Assembly: GCA_003427395.1 (NCBI GenBank)
Contig: BFEA01000651.1
Location: 6,659 to 35,717 of the forward strand
Source: Chara braunii
Taxonomy: Eukaryota; Streptophyta; Charophyceae; Charales; Characeae
Reading direction: 5' to 3'
DNA: 29,059 bases
In this document: piece after piece, positions 18,913-27,377 of the stretch
Position numbering within the stretch: position 1 is the stretch's first letter
Layout of the letters: every line of letters starts with the position of its first letter
Made by a program: the position numbers and the translations under genes
Notes under the pieces: model-generated
Seen by the model: only the letters and a program-made list of their open reading frames with translations
Database searches by the model: none
What the model was told of the DNA's origin: nothing

Positions 18913-19336
18913 TCATCAGACTGCGAAGTGGGGTGAACCCGGCCGCTACTTACGAGCCAGGTACATCCAGAAAGGAGAGAGGGGTGGGCGCATCAGTAGG
19001 GAAGTTAGGCGGAGAGTGAGAGAGAACGGGCAGTCCGCTGGCACGGTCGGGCAGTCCACTGGCGCAGTCGGGCAAGAACGGGCTGTCTTCGGGCGAGTCG
19101 AGCCGGAATGGATAGTCTACTGGCGGGCTCAGAGTGGAGAGAGAATGGGGTGCTTTCCCTTACTCCGGGACTCCGCCCACGGCTACGAATGAACCTAGTC
19201 GCATGATTGACTAGGTGCAGTCCTATGAAGAGTTGGTTGAGCGAGAGCAGGCAGTTAGCAGCCAACGGGATGAGCGTGAGTCTGGCCGTTAGCCCGACCA
19301 GGTGGAGGAGAGGGAGTAAAGGTGGGAAGTGATACT
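18913..19336. other. GC-rich spacer, no gene
   Basis: Repeated GGGCAGTC and CTGGC words near 19028-19060 suggest local duplication. The long open frames on both strands (18665-19192 and 19005-19460) run through the 5.8S and 18S relics and lack motifs. Confidence 0.4.
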
Positions 19337-19357
19337 TACCTGGTTGGATCATGCCCA
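19337..19357 (+). pseudogene. 18S rRNA 5'-end-like island
   Basis: TACCTGGTTGGATCATGCCC matches the start of 18S (TACCTGGTTGATCCTGCCAG) with one inserted G and one substitution. The match stops there. It lies downstream of the 5.8S relic on the same strand, as expected if a unit end and the next unit start were shuffled together. The preceding bases also give ATACTTACCTGG, identical to the U1 snRNA 5' end, but no U1 body follows. Confidence 0.5.
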
Positions 19358-19514
19358 CGACTGGCAAAGTGCGACAACACTCAGCACCAGGCGGCGCTAG
19401 CAGTTGTGTACTTCTTATGTGGGCCGGAGCACAGGGTGAGGGGCTGGTCGACTGAGTCACGTCCGCCTACCGCCAAGGGTTGCGTATGTCAGCCTCACTA
19501 AAAACGGCAGCCTG

Positions 19515-19934
19515 ATGCCTGTGCCATCTCGAGTCTGCAAGATGCCACAAAGAGGAGGAAAGAGTGTGCACCTGGTCACATCTTCAGGCACCACGGTGGT
19601 CGTTGCAGACATCAATGGGGTGTATTACCTGCGTACAAACTGCCATAGGCCGTATAGTGATGGTCTGAGCACCGAAAGCCGAAGCAGGAGGAAGAGCTTG
19701 GGAGTGTATGTTGGGGGTGAGGTCAGTCAAGTTGCGGTTAGTGCAGGGGAGGCTGCAACTGGGTGGGTTGTTGCTGCTTCAGTCCACGAGCCTGTCACTC
19801 TGGCTTATGCGGCGAGTGTTGCAGCTAACGTGATTAGTATTGTAGGCGAGAAGGATTGCAGCGCTCACGGTGCGCTACTGCTAACATATTTCCGCTGCAG
19901 TCTCTATGTTTTCAGATGGATTCTGAGTGGCTAG
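19515..19934 (+). CDS. Unrecognised open frame, 139 codons
   Basis: An ATG-started frame with Val/Ala/Ser-rich protein (VAVSAGEAATGWVVAASVHE). No domain, signal peptide or conserved catalytic motif was recognised. It lies in GC-rich sequence beyond the rRNA relics. It could be an accidental frame, since GC-rich sequence has few stops, or a remnant of a transposon gag region. Confidence 0.2.
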   Translation: MPVPSRVCKMPQRGGKSVHLVTSSGTTVVVADINGVYYLRTNCHRPYSDGLSTESRSRRKSLGVYVGGEVSQVAVSAGEAATGWVVAASVHEPVTLAYAASVAANVISIVGEKDCSAHGALLLTYFRCSLYVFRWILSG

Positions 19935-19952
19935 TCAGCGGGCGTTAGCGCT

Positions 19953-20159
19953 GTGTTTGGCTGTATGCATTGTGGACACCGAGTTCACCACTGCGATCTG
20001 GGGGACCATCAGAAGAGGCTGTCTCAGTGGTTCGACTTCAGTTTGGCTTGTGGCTACAGTTCTTTTAGGCCATCATTGCGGGGCCCTCAGGCGTATGAAG
20101 ATATCAAGGCCCTGTCCTGGGAGATGAGTCTGTCCCTCTCCTGTATCTCGAGAGTCTGA
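19953..20159 (+). CDS. Short frame with Cys/His cluster
   Basis: 68 codons in the same frame as the preceding one (19515-19934). The start reads CMHCGHRVHHCDLGDHQKRL, a compact Cys/His cluster that could bind zinc, but spacing does not fit a CCHC knuckle. No family could be named. A decayed gag or zinc-finger fragment is possible; chance is equally possible. Confidence 0.2.
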   Translation: MFGCMHCGHRVHHCDLGDHQKRLSQWFDFSLACGYSSFRPSLRGPQAYEDIKALSWEMSLSLSCISRV

Positions 20160-20661
20160 AACCCCTCATTTTATCCTTCTTACTCTTAGACTGGTCTTGT
20201 GACGAGAGGAAGGCGGCAGGCGGGATTGCAACCCGTAGGACCACAACAAGACTCTGTGGGGAGTCAGCCCACCGATTGCGGGAGCTCTGCCGGAACTCAA
20301 AAGGAGTTCTGGAGGCGGAGACCCGAAAGGTAACCATTGCTTTCGTTCTACAAACCTGATTATGACCCATATCTGTATCCCTTTGCTATGTTTTGATTGA
20401 GTATACTGCATGCCCCCTCTACTTTGATTTTCAGCTTTGACTTTCAGGACAAAACCAGACTAAGTAAGGGAATGCATGTTTAATGTCAGTTTCAGCTTTT
20501 GTTGATTGTGTGAAAGCAGACTGCTTAAAAAGATTGCATCTGGGAAAGGGCAGGATGGAAAGCTGTTTTGTATGAGGGTTCACTGGGTCATTGAGGCTGA
20601 GAAGTCCCCGTAGGTTTGGGGAGACTCAATGTTGTATTTATTTTTGAATTGCTTGGAGAAC
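20160..20661. other. No feature recognised
   Basis: Mixed sequence before the right hairpin array. GGCAGGCGGGATT near 20214 resembles the 28S 5' end over 11 bases only, which is too short to call. Confidence 0.35.
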
Positions 20662-21379
20662 CAGACCCTTCTATAAGTTTAGGTGGTCTGATTGCTCTGA
20701 CTTGTGATGGCTGACTGTGGTTGACTTTTTCAGGGGTCAAGTGCATTCTGTAAGTTCAGGTGTCTTGGTTGCCGTGGTTAATTTGGGTTTTCTCCTGTTT
20801 AATTGTCTCTGAATAAGGAGGTATGAGTTGTTCTATAAGTTTAGGTGGCTCAGCCTCTTCCTGTTTTATTATGAAGAAATGAACTTGACAAAGGGGCAGA
20901 CCGTTCTGTAAGTTCAGGTGGTCTGGCCCAATGCCACGCATAGTTGAATCAGAGAGGAACGAACCAGACAGAGAGTCGGACTGTTCTGTAAGTTCAGGTA
21001 GTCTGACTCAAAGCCCACACATGTTGTAACCAAAGGTTATAATTTGACTATACTTATTATTATTCTACTTATGAACGAGCTAATCAGACTGTTCTATAAG
21101 TTTAGGTGGTCTGACTATAGCCTATCACAACTTGAAGAGAGTATAATTAAGAATAAAATTAATGGTAAGCTGGGGCAGACTGAACTTAAGTTAGTTCAGT
21201 CATATGCAGCCTTAGAAGACAAAGGGAAGACAGATATATATAACTTGGATATCTTAAACAGTTCAGGGCGACTAGAATGGTCTAGTCATATGCCCAAAGA
21301 AGAGAGAAGTAGTTGTGCCCTCTGTTTGTGTATACTCTTTGGCAAGTTAGGCTCATTCCATAAGTTTGGGTGACCTGAC
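20662..21379. repeat. Right hairpin array (TTCTRTAAGTTYAGGTG cores)
   Basis: At least seven copies of the core TTCTRTAAGTTYAGGTG are each flanked by complementary arms: CAGAC 20662-20666/20686-20690; TCAAG 20737-20741/CTTGG 20764-20768; TGAG 20824-20827/CTCA 20849-20852; CAGAC 20897-20901/20921-20925; GAGTCGGAC 20973-20981/GTCTGACTC 21001-21009; TCAGAC 21084-21089/21109-21114; GTTAGG 21346-21351/CCTGAC 21374-21379. A shortened unit (ACTGAAC 21179-21185/GTTCAGT 21194-21200) and GACTAGA/TCTAGTC (21270-21287) lie between. Arms are separated by 19-22 bases in full units; unit spacing is mostly 73-108 bp. Confidence 0.9.
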
Positions 21380-21599
21380 CTTATGCCTTATGTAAGCAGG
21401 GTATAGAAGGATAAATCATTGAAAGATCATAAAATATTGTTTGTTCAGGTTTACTTGGGATGGGGAGAGTACTTACCTTTGTGGTTTGGCATGCATGTGG
21501 CTGAATGAGAACTTTGTTTTAGTCTAAGTTTCAGTTGATAGGTAGTTGTTTTAGTTGCTCGCCACGTGCTAGAGCCATAAGAGTTAGTTTCAATTCGTT
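21380..21599. other. Copy B flank, no gene
   Basis: AT-rich sequence linking the two hairpin arrays; possible weak counterpart of 2720-2990 in reverse. Nothing coding. Confidence 0.35.
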
Positions 21600-22250
21600 C
21601 ATTTTCTGAGCTAACTTTGTTTTTACTTAGGTCAATTCTTGCATTTTCTGGGATCATTTTTTGTACTTGGCTTTGTATAAATCTTGGCAAGTTACTTTCT
21701 CTACGGGAAGCCCTGCCGAAATTTCTACAAAACCAAGGAGTTAGTCAGATTTTGTCTTTTCAGAGTTCAATTTATCTGATTTTCATATATGACTTCGTAA
21801 AAATCTGGAGAGCCTCCTTTTCTAAAAGGAGTGCTGCCAAAATTTTTGTTAATTCAGGGAGTTAGATAAAATTGGACCTTGAGAAGTTAAAGTCATTATA
21901 GATTCTGAACTTGGTTTTGTATAAATTTTGGTAAGTTACTTTCTCTACGGGAAGCGCTGCCGAAAGTTCTGCAAATCCAATGAGTTAGTCAAAATTTGAC
22001 TTTCTAAAAGTTCAACTTGTCTAATTTTTATATAGCTGGCTTAGTAAAAATCTGGGAAGTCTCTTTTTCTAAAGGGAGTGCTGCCCAAATTTTTGCTAAT
22101 TCAGGGAGTTAGACAAAATTTGACTTTGGAAGGTTGAAGATGATTTCTGTTTTTATATTTAGGCTGATATAAATTTTCGAAAGATACTTTTCCTATGGGA
22201 AGCGCTGCCGAAATTTTCTTAGTTTAAGAGGAGATAGATTATATTTTGAC
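21600..22250 (-). repeat. Copy B, segment 4: five hairpin units with CTACGGGAAGCGCTGCC core
   Basis: Units alternate between two sub-types. Arms: 21679-21689/21714-21724 (AAATCTTGGCA); 21799-21808/21837-21847 (AAAAATCTGG); about 21924-21931/21960-21968; 22046-22056/22084-22094 (AAAAATCTGGG); 22171-22179/22209-22217 (AAATTTTCG). Between the arms lies a conserved TTTCTCTACGGGAAGYSCTG-type core. The second unit also has an inner hairpin, CTCCTTTT/AAAAGGAG. The reverse complement corresponds to 2441-2780. If the plus strand is the element's sense strand, this would be the 3' part of a 5' LTR. Confidence 0.8.
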
Positions 22251-22290
22251 AGGTGGCGACTGTGGCGATCCACTCTGTATGGGGAGATTC
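22251..22290 (+). other. Possible decayed tRNA-Arg primer-binding site
   Basis: GGTGGCGACTGTGGCGATCC with ACTCTGTATGGGGA following resembles the plant gypsy sequence TGGCGACTCCACTGGGGA, which is complementary to a tRNA-Arg 3' end. Compared with it, one C is missing and five bases (CTGTA) are inserted. If real, the hairpin units upstream are the end of an LTR and copies A and B are LTR-retrotransposon relics. The reverse copy near 2440 does not keep the site. Confidence 0.4.
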
Positions 22291-22984
22291 AGCCATAGGT
22301 CTACCTTTCTTTGGGCACTGACTTAGAGATAGACATGGGCTTGGTTATCAGGGGAGTCCTGAGTGAGAACGTGTCATGGGGATTTTATCTCCATACGTTG
22401 ACGATTTAGCTTGGGCTTTGACATGTCGGATGATACAGTTCTTCTTTGGACGTTCGATTCATGATTTGGACTTAGTTTCAGCTTGATATCACGAGGATCA
22501 TATTTTGTTATCACTGATAACAGGTCGGTTGGTTGATCGCTGACTTGTCGGCTCACGACACAACTTTTCTTACACCTGTACCTCAATCTGATTGCCTTAG
22601 TCCTGAGATTTGATATGTTTATTTGATGGTTTTAACTGGACTTCTTTTAATTGCCATTATAAAGAACTTGTGAGATTTATGGAAAATTGGACTATGACTT
22701 GGGCTTGAGTGTGTGAGGCGTGGTGTGAGTTCAAGGAACAGTAAAGTTGACCACATTGGTGTATGGCAATGTGGCTATTGTATGTGTCTGTATCTTATGC
22801 AGGTTAGTATTTTGGAGCTTGGTATATGAGTCATACTTTGGAGGCAGTGAGAATGACAACCATGTGTCGCACGATCTGCAAACCTGATGCATCTATGTTT
22901 CCCCTTCTTTTGTTTGTTATCTCGATATCTGATTTGATATATAAGTGATGGGATGTTTATTTATTTATTGGATGATTTTGCTTT
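22291..22984 (-). repeat. Dispersed repeat copy B, segment 3
   Basis: Its reverse complement aligns with 1746-2440 through diverged blocks, best around 22490-22530 (TTATCACTGATAAC) and 22640-22670. AT-rich, no coding frame. Copy A has a 75-bp tandem duplication (1852-1998) that I do not see here. Confidence 0.6.
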
Positions 22985-23559
22985 TTAATTTTTATAGTTG
23001 GACGTTGTAGTCCGTGGCAGCCATCAAAGTCAAACCCCTTGACTTCTGCCCAGGCCTGGAGTGGGGCTCATCTCCAGGGCAGTGAGAGACGACTGCCACC
23101 ACTGGTACGGACCTGTGTACCACCCACTCTGCACAGAGTGCATAAGAGGGTGTGTGGTCTTCAACCGCGCTTGGCGGTTGTCCAACGTCGAGAGACTAAC
23201 CCTCAAGGCGCGTGTCAGCCGACACTTGAGTATCGAATGCGACCCTCGAGATTAACGAGGACCGTGCGAGTATGGGTACTACATAGTACGCCATCATTGC
23301 GACCGCTTGCGTACGCTTGCATTGCGAGTCGATGTGAGTTAGCCCTGCGTCTGCGCGGTTTTATACTAAGCCTCGTGCGCGACGCCTATCCGATTTCCGC
23401 AACGGAAAGTTATGGGTTGGCTACCGAGGGGCTAGGAGCGTTGTCGCGTTGTTTCTATTGTGTCGTTTCGTATATATGTGTGTGCGTGTTTTATTTTTGT
23501 GATTTGTAAAGTGGTGTGCGCGTGGTGTGTGGGATCGGTCCTAGTCGACCAACGACGGA
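22985..23559 (-). repeat. Dispersed repeat copy B, segment 2
   Basis: Reverse complement matches 1241-1745. GC-rich compared with copy A. Open frames of 64 and 156 codons (23061-23255 and 23039-23509) have no motif and are not conserved as protein in copy A, so they are not called. Confidence 0.75.
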
Positions 23560-23965
23560 CCGTGCTTGGGACTTCAACCCCCCAAGATGTCGGTTCGCGT
23601 GCGGGTCCGATATAGGCGTATTACCGCCCCCTATGCTATAGCGAACGAGAAACGCCCTCGGCTGGTCCACCTCTGCGATTGTAACTGATTAGCTTTCGTA
23701 CTGTGGACTGGTAGCTCGACGGGGATACGCCCACCGAAGGGAGGTGACAGCTCCCGTAAGGTGGAGGTAAGTCGTGCCTCGCGTAGGCCCTATCCTGTCG
23801 TAGGGGCTCGCGAGAGGTATGGCTGGCGCACTCGGCCGGAGCGGCTTGCGGAAGCTCCATGTATATTTGCGACGAAGGATTAAAAACCAACTCCTGCGTG
23901 ACGCGGCCGGGAGGGTCCCGTGCTGCCCCGTGCGGTGCCGGACCGATGCGCTCGACAGCAATTCA
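23560..23965 (-). repeat. Dispersed repeat copy B, segment 1
   Basis: Reverse complement matches 330-717, ending with the GTCGAGCGCATCGG word at 23945-23957 (copy A near 338-352). Similarity to copy A stops where the LINE ORF1 begins at about 23966, which dates the LINE insertion after this repeat. Confidence 0.8.
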
Positions 23966-24407
23966 ACCCCCCTTGTCTAAATCAGGAACCATCTTGCTCC
24001 CAGTAAGGCTAAAAAACGGGGAATTGGAAGCAGGGCTCTCTGTAACTCTCCCATCTCAATATGGGGAGATAACTCTGCAAGGAACTCACACATCCTTGCT
24101 GAGATCTGAAATCCTTAAGATCATAAGAGATCAATTCTCGGCGGGAGCCTGGGTCTCCCCCACATTGCCAGCAGGGTCAGAGAGAGTAGCAGATAGTGAT
24201 ATCTTTATTAAATTCAGATTGACTGAGACACCCTATCTGAAATGGATGAATGCGGAAGCCATCAAAGATCTACAAATCCTTAAAATTAAGTCTAGTTTGT
24301 TCTGGTCGGAGGAAGATATTACTAACCTACTCCTCCGAATACTACAGAGGGCGACCCTTGAGAAAGGGAGTATTCTAGACACGGTGAACTGGGAGGAAAT
24401 ATTATAA
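23966..24407 (+). CDS. LINE ORF1, C-terminal remnant
   Basis: Frame 0 is open from inside the neighbouring repeat (ATG at 23859) to TAA at 24405-24407, but only about 23975 onward looks like LINE protein (LPVRLKNGELEAGLSVTLPS and on). The remaining roughly 145 residues are mixed acidic and hydrophobic with no named domain. No stop interrupts it. The stop is followed by one base and the ORF2 ATG, the compact ORF1-ORF2 junction usual in LINEs. Its N-terminal half, with the zinc knuckle, was lost by truncation. The ATG in the repeat is accidental. Confidence 0.65.
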
Positions 24408-24408
24408 A

Positions 24409-25264
24409 ATGGAAAGTAAATCTGGGGACATTAATTTGATTGACCTCCTCTACAATAAAGATAAAAACTGGAAGCTCATTGAAAGAAACGTTGATTTAGA
24501 CCTTAGAACCTTGAATGCAAATGGTTTAGCGATTGCCAAGAATTCCAAACGCCAAGCCATATTTGAACTCATCAAAGGGGTAGGGGGCAGAGAGTGGCCC
24601 GACGTGATATGCATCCAAGAGACAAGAGACACATCTAATGGACACTCCTCCTCATAATCACATACACAAACAACTCTGGCCTCACACGGCCTTCCGGGCT
24701 CATGCTACAAAACCCGGTAGTGCGGGGGTCGCAATATGGATCCCTCCAGACTCTAAAGTTGAAATACTCAACTGGGAAGCAGACGAGAAGGAAGGAAGAT
24801 GGATATACATATTGGCAATGTTGGAATTAGAGGTGGTTAGTATACTAAACGTATATGGCCCCAACGACGTTGGAGAACGCAAGGATTTTTTTGACTCTCT
24901 TCTTTCCCACCTTCCTATAGGAATTCCCGTCATAATGGCGGGATACTTCAATGCAGCTCCGAACCGTAATTTGGATAGATGGAACATACCTACGCCGTGT
25001 CTTGCCTATATTGAAGAGGATGAGCAAATCATATCAGATCCGTGTACGTCATTTAACATTTTTGACTCATTTAGAAGATTAAACCCAACCACTAAGTCCT
25101 TCTCCTGCTTTACCAAAAGACATTCAAATAAACCTACCAAATCAAGAATAGACCTCATCCTAGCCTCGGAAGATCTTCAGGGAGGCCTCCAATTCGCAAG
25201 TGTCCTCCCTAAAAGCCCATTCCCACATCCAGATCATACAATGCGTATGACAGTCGTCTCCTTC
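24409..25264 (+). pseudogene. ORF2 APE-type endonuclease domain
   Basis: Exonuclease-endonuclease-phosphatase motifs in order are LNANGLAIAK (about 24516), WPDVICIQETR (about 24595, with the catalytic Glu), VSILNVYGPND, VIMAGYFNAAPN (24932-24967), KSRIDLILAS and PHPDHTMRM. The family consensus GGDFN reads AGYFN, so the metal-binding Asp is Tyr (codon TAC at 24944-24946). The usual SDH reads PDH. A frameshift at about 24630-24655 separates the first motifs from the rest. The domain is recognisable but almost certainly inactive. Confidence 0.9.
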
Positions 25265-25862
25265 TGAAAGAAACCGGATCAAGGCAAGGGGTTCTATAAA
25301 CTCAACACTTCCCATCTGAACGATCAGGACTTTCTACAATACCTCAAAGATGTATGAGAATTTTGGAGAAAGCAAAGAACCCTCATTCAAAACGACATCA
25401 CATGGTTCAACAACGGCCTACTGTTTCTAGGTTGTAAATGCAATGAGTATTCAAGAGCCCTGCCAAAATTAAGACGTCAAAAGGAGATAGACATTCAAGA
25501 AAGAATTCAAGACTTACAGAAAACAGAATTGATCTCACGGAACCAAGAGGACCTAGTAGCAATATCTACTGAGATTTAGTCACTAGAAGATCAATTACTC
25601 AAGTATATGGAGTACAGATGACAGGGTGTCAGAATTCGAGGCAAACTGAAGAAACACCAAATGGAAGGTGACATGGACGCCCGGTTCTTTGCTATGGCCA
25701 GAGCCAGATCTGGAAGAACTATAATAGAGGCCTTAATCAATCCATTCAATAATGATGAACCATTGACCATCTCAACAGCGACTAGTATGAAGCTAGCAAG
25801 AGATTTCTACAAGGATCTCTTCACTTCAAAAAAATTATTCGACTCCCCGATCAGAAAAAGAA
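25265..25862 (+). pseudogene. ORF2 linker between endonuclease and RT
   Basis: Frame 2 continues through TGA 25265, TGA 25355, TAG 25577 and TGA 25619. It contains GKGFYKLNTSHLNDQDF and GDMDARFFAMARARSGR, the counterparts of the family's G.G.WKLN and EGD.NTKFFH..A..R motifs. The stop at 25619 sits where related proteins often have Trp. The shift to frame 0 lies just before 25863. Confidence 0.8.
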
Positions 25863-27377
25863 AGACAAATCAATGAATTCTTAATCCCCCTCAATAAATC
25901 AATCACGGAAGCACAAAAGGAGACACTGGATATGCCTCTAACGAAGGATGAAATTTAGAAGGTCGTAATTCTAATGGAAGAAGATAAGACGTCAGAAATT
26001 GAAGGTCTCCCAAAAGAATTCTGGGAATCCATATGGGAAACACTCTCTCAAGATCTAATGGACTTTTACCAGGCGGTCTGGGAGGCAGGTGACATGAGAG
26101 AAATAGTCAGTCAAGGAATTCTCATTCTCCTTTACAAAAAAGGGGACAAAACGAATATTCGCAATTACCGCCCCATCACATTCCTCACTGTAGTGTATAA
26201 AGTGGTCGCCAAAGCACTAGTAGAGAGAATGCTTAAAGTCATAGCGGACATCATCCACCCATCACAAACAGGATTCATCTCAGGACGCAACATTCAAGAT
26301 TACATATTGCTAATAAACGAACTTATTAAAATCAAACACCAATCAATACATAACGCAACATTTATCTTCATAGATTTTGAAAAGGCCTATGATAATGTAG
26401 ACTGACTCTTCCTGGATAAATGCTTGGAGAAAATGAACTTCGGCCTGTGTTTCGGAAGATGGATCACTATCATGCACCACAACGCCACCACGAGAGGCAT
26501 GGTTAATGGTAGCCTGACACCCCCAATAGAACTTCAGAGATCGGTCAGGCAAGGTGACCCTCTGACACCATTCCTCGTTATAATCATTATGGAGGCTTTA
26601 GCGACCAACCTTAAACATCATAAAGACATCCGAAAAATTCAAGTGACGTCCATACCGGAAGAGGCAATCCCCATATGTTCTCTTTTTGCAGATGACCTTT
26701 CCTTGATGGTAGACGCAACACATGAGAATATGGATGCGATACGGGAATTAAATAATAAATTTTGCGAAATAGCAGATATGAAAGTTAACTGGGGAGGCAA
26801 GACTCTAGGATGGTGGAATCATCATCAGGGTGTTAGGCCCCCAGAAAATCCTAAAATCAAATGGTTGTCCCTCGATAAGCCAATAAGAGTGCTTGGCATC
26901 TCGTTGGCTGCGGAAGGGAAACCCAAAATCAACGATGAAATTATATTTCAAAGGGCTCAGACCAAACTGGAACTTTGGAAGAATAAGCATACATCGATAA
27001 TGGGCAGAGCCTTAGTAATCAATAATGTAATCCTACCTTCCATTTGGTATAAATCCGCAATTTGGGCTCTTGATGGTAAATGAACAAAATTTTTTCATCA
27101 ACAGCTTAAAGCCTTCTTGTGGAGAGGAAATCACGAATTTAAGAATGTAATTAGTAGAGTGGCCTGGTCCTCAGTCATCCAACCAAAATCAAAAGGAGGG
27201 TTGGACATTATTGATCCAACACTCCAGGCCATGACACTCTCAATCCAATGGGTGAAGGGATTATTACTCAATCCTCAAACTCCATGGAACGGCCTGGCCT
27301 GGGAGCAATTGAGAAGACTAGCTCCTCAGACAAGGGAGGACATAGACCCTGCTATGTGGCTAGAAAACAAAGAATGA
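25863..27377 (+). pseudogene. ORF2 reverse transcriptase domain
   Basis: Frame 0 carries RT blocks in order: ILILLYKKGDKTNIRNYRPI, then SQTGFISGRNIQDYI; motif A FIFIDFEKAYDNVD (about 26362-26402); motif B RQGDPLTPFL (about 26544); motif C CSLFADDLSLM (about 26677) with the catalytic Asp pair; then KVNWGGKTL and IRVLGISLA for motifs D and E. A thumb-like WSSVIQPKSKGGLDI follows. Active-site Asp residues are kept, but TAG 25956, TGA 26403, TGA 27081 and TGA 27375 interrupt it. Position 26403 is Trp in the DNVDW.FL pattern common in plant LINEs. Confidence 0.95.

Noticed and set aside
18391-19192. Frames of 99 and 175 codons in GC-rich sequence
   Set aside because: They run through tandem units and a 5.8S relic, so protein coding is unlikely.
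19332-19343. ATACTTACCTGG, identical to the U1 snRNA 5' end
   Set aside because: No U1 stem-loops, Sm site or snRNA promoter elements follow; the 18S 5'-end match explains more of the sequence.
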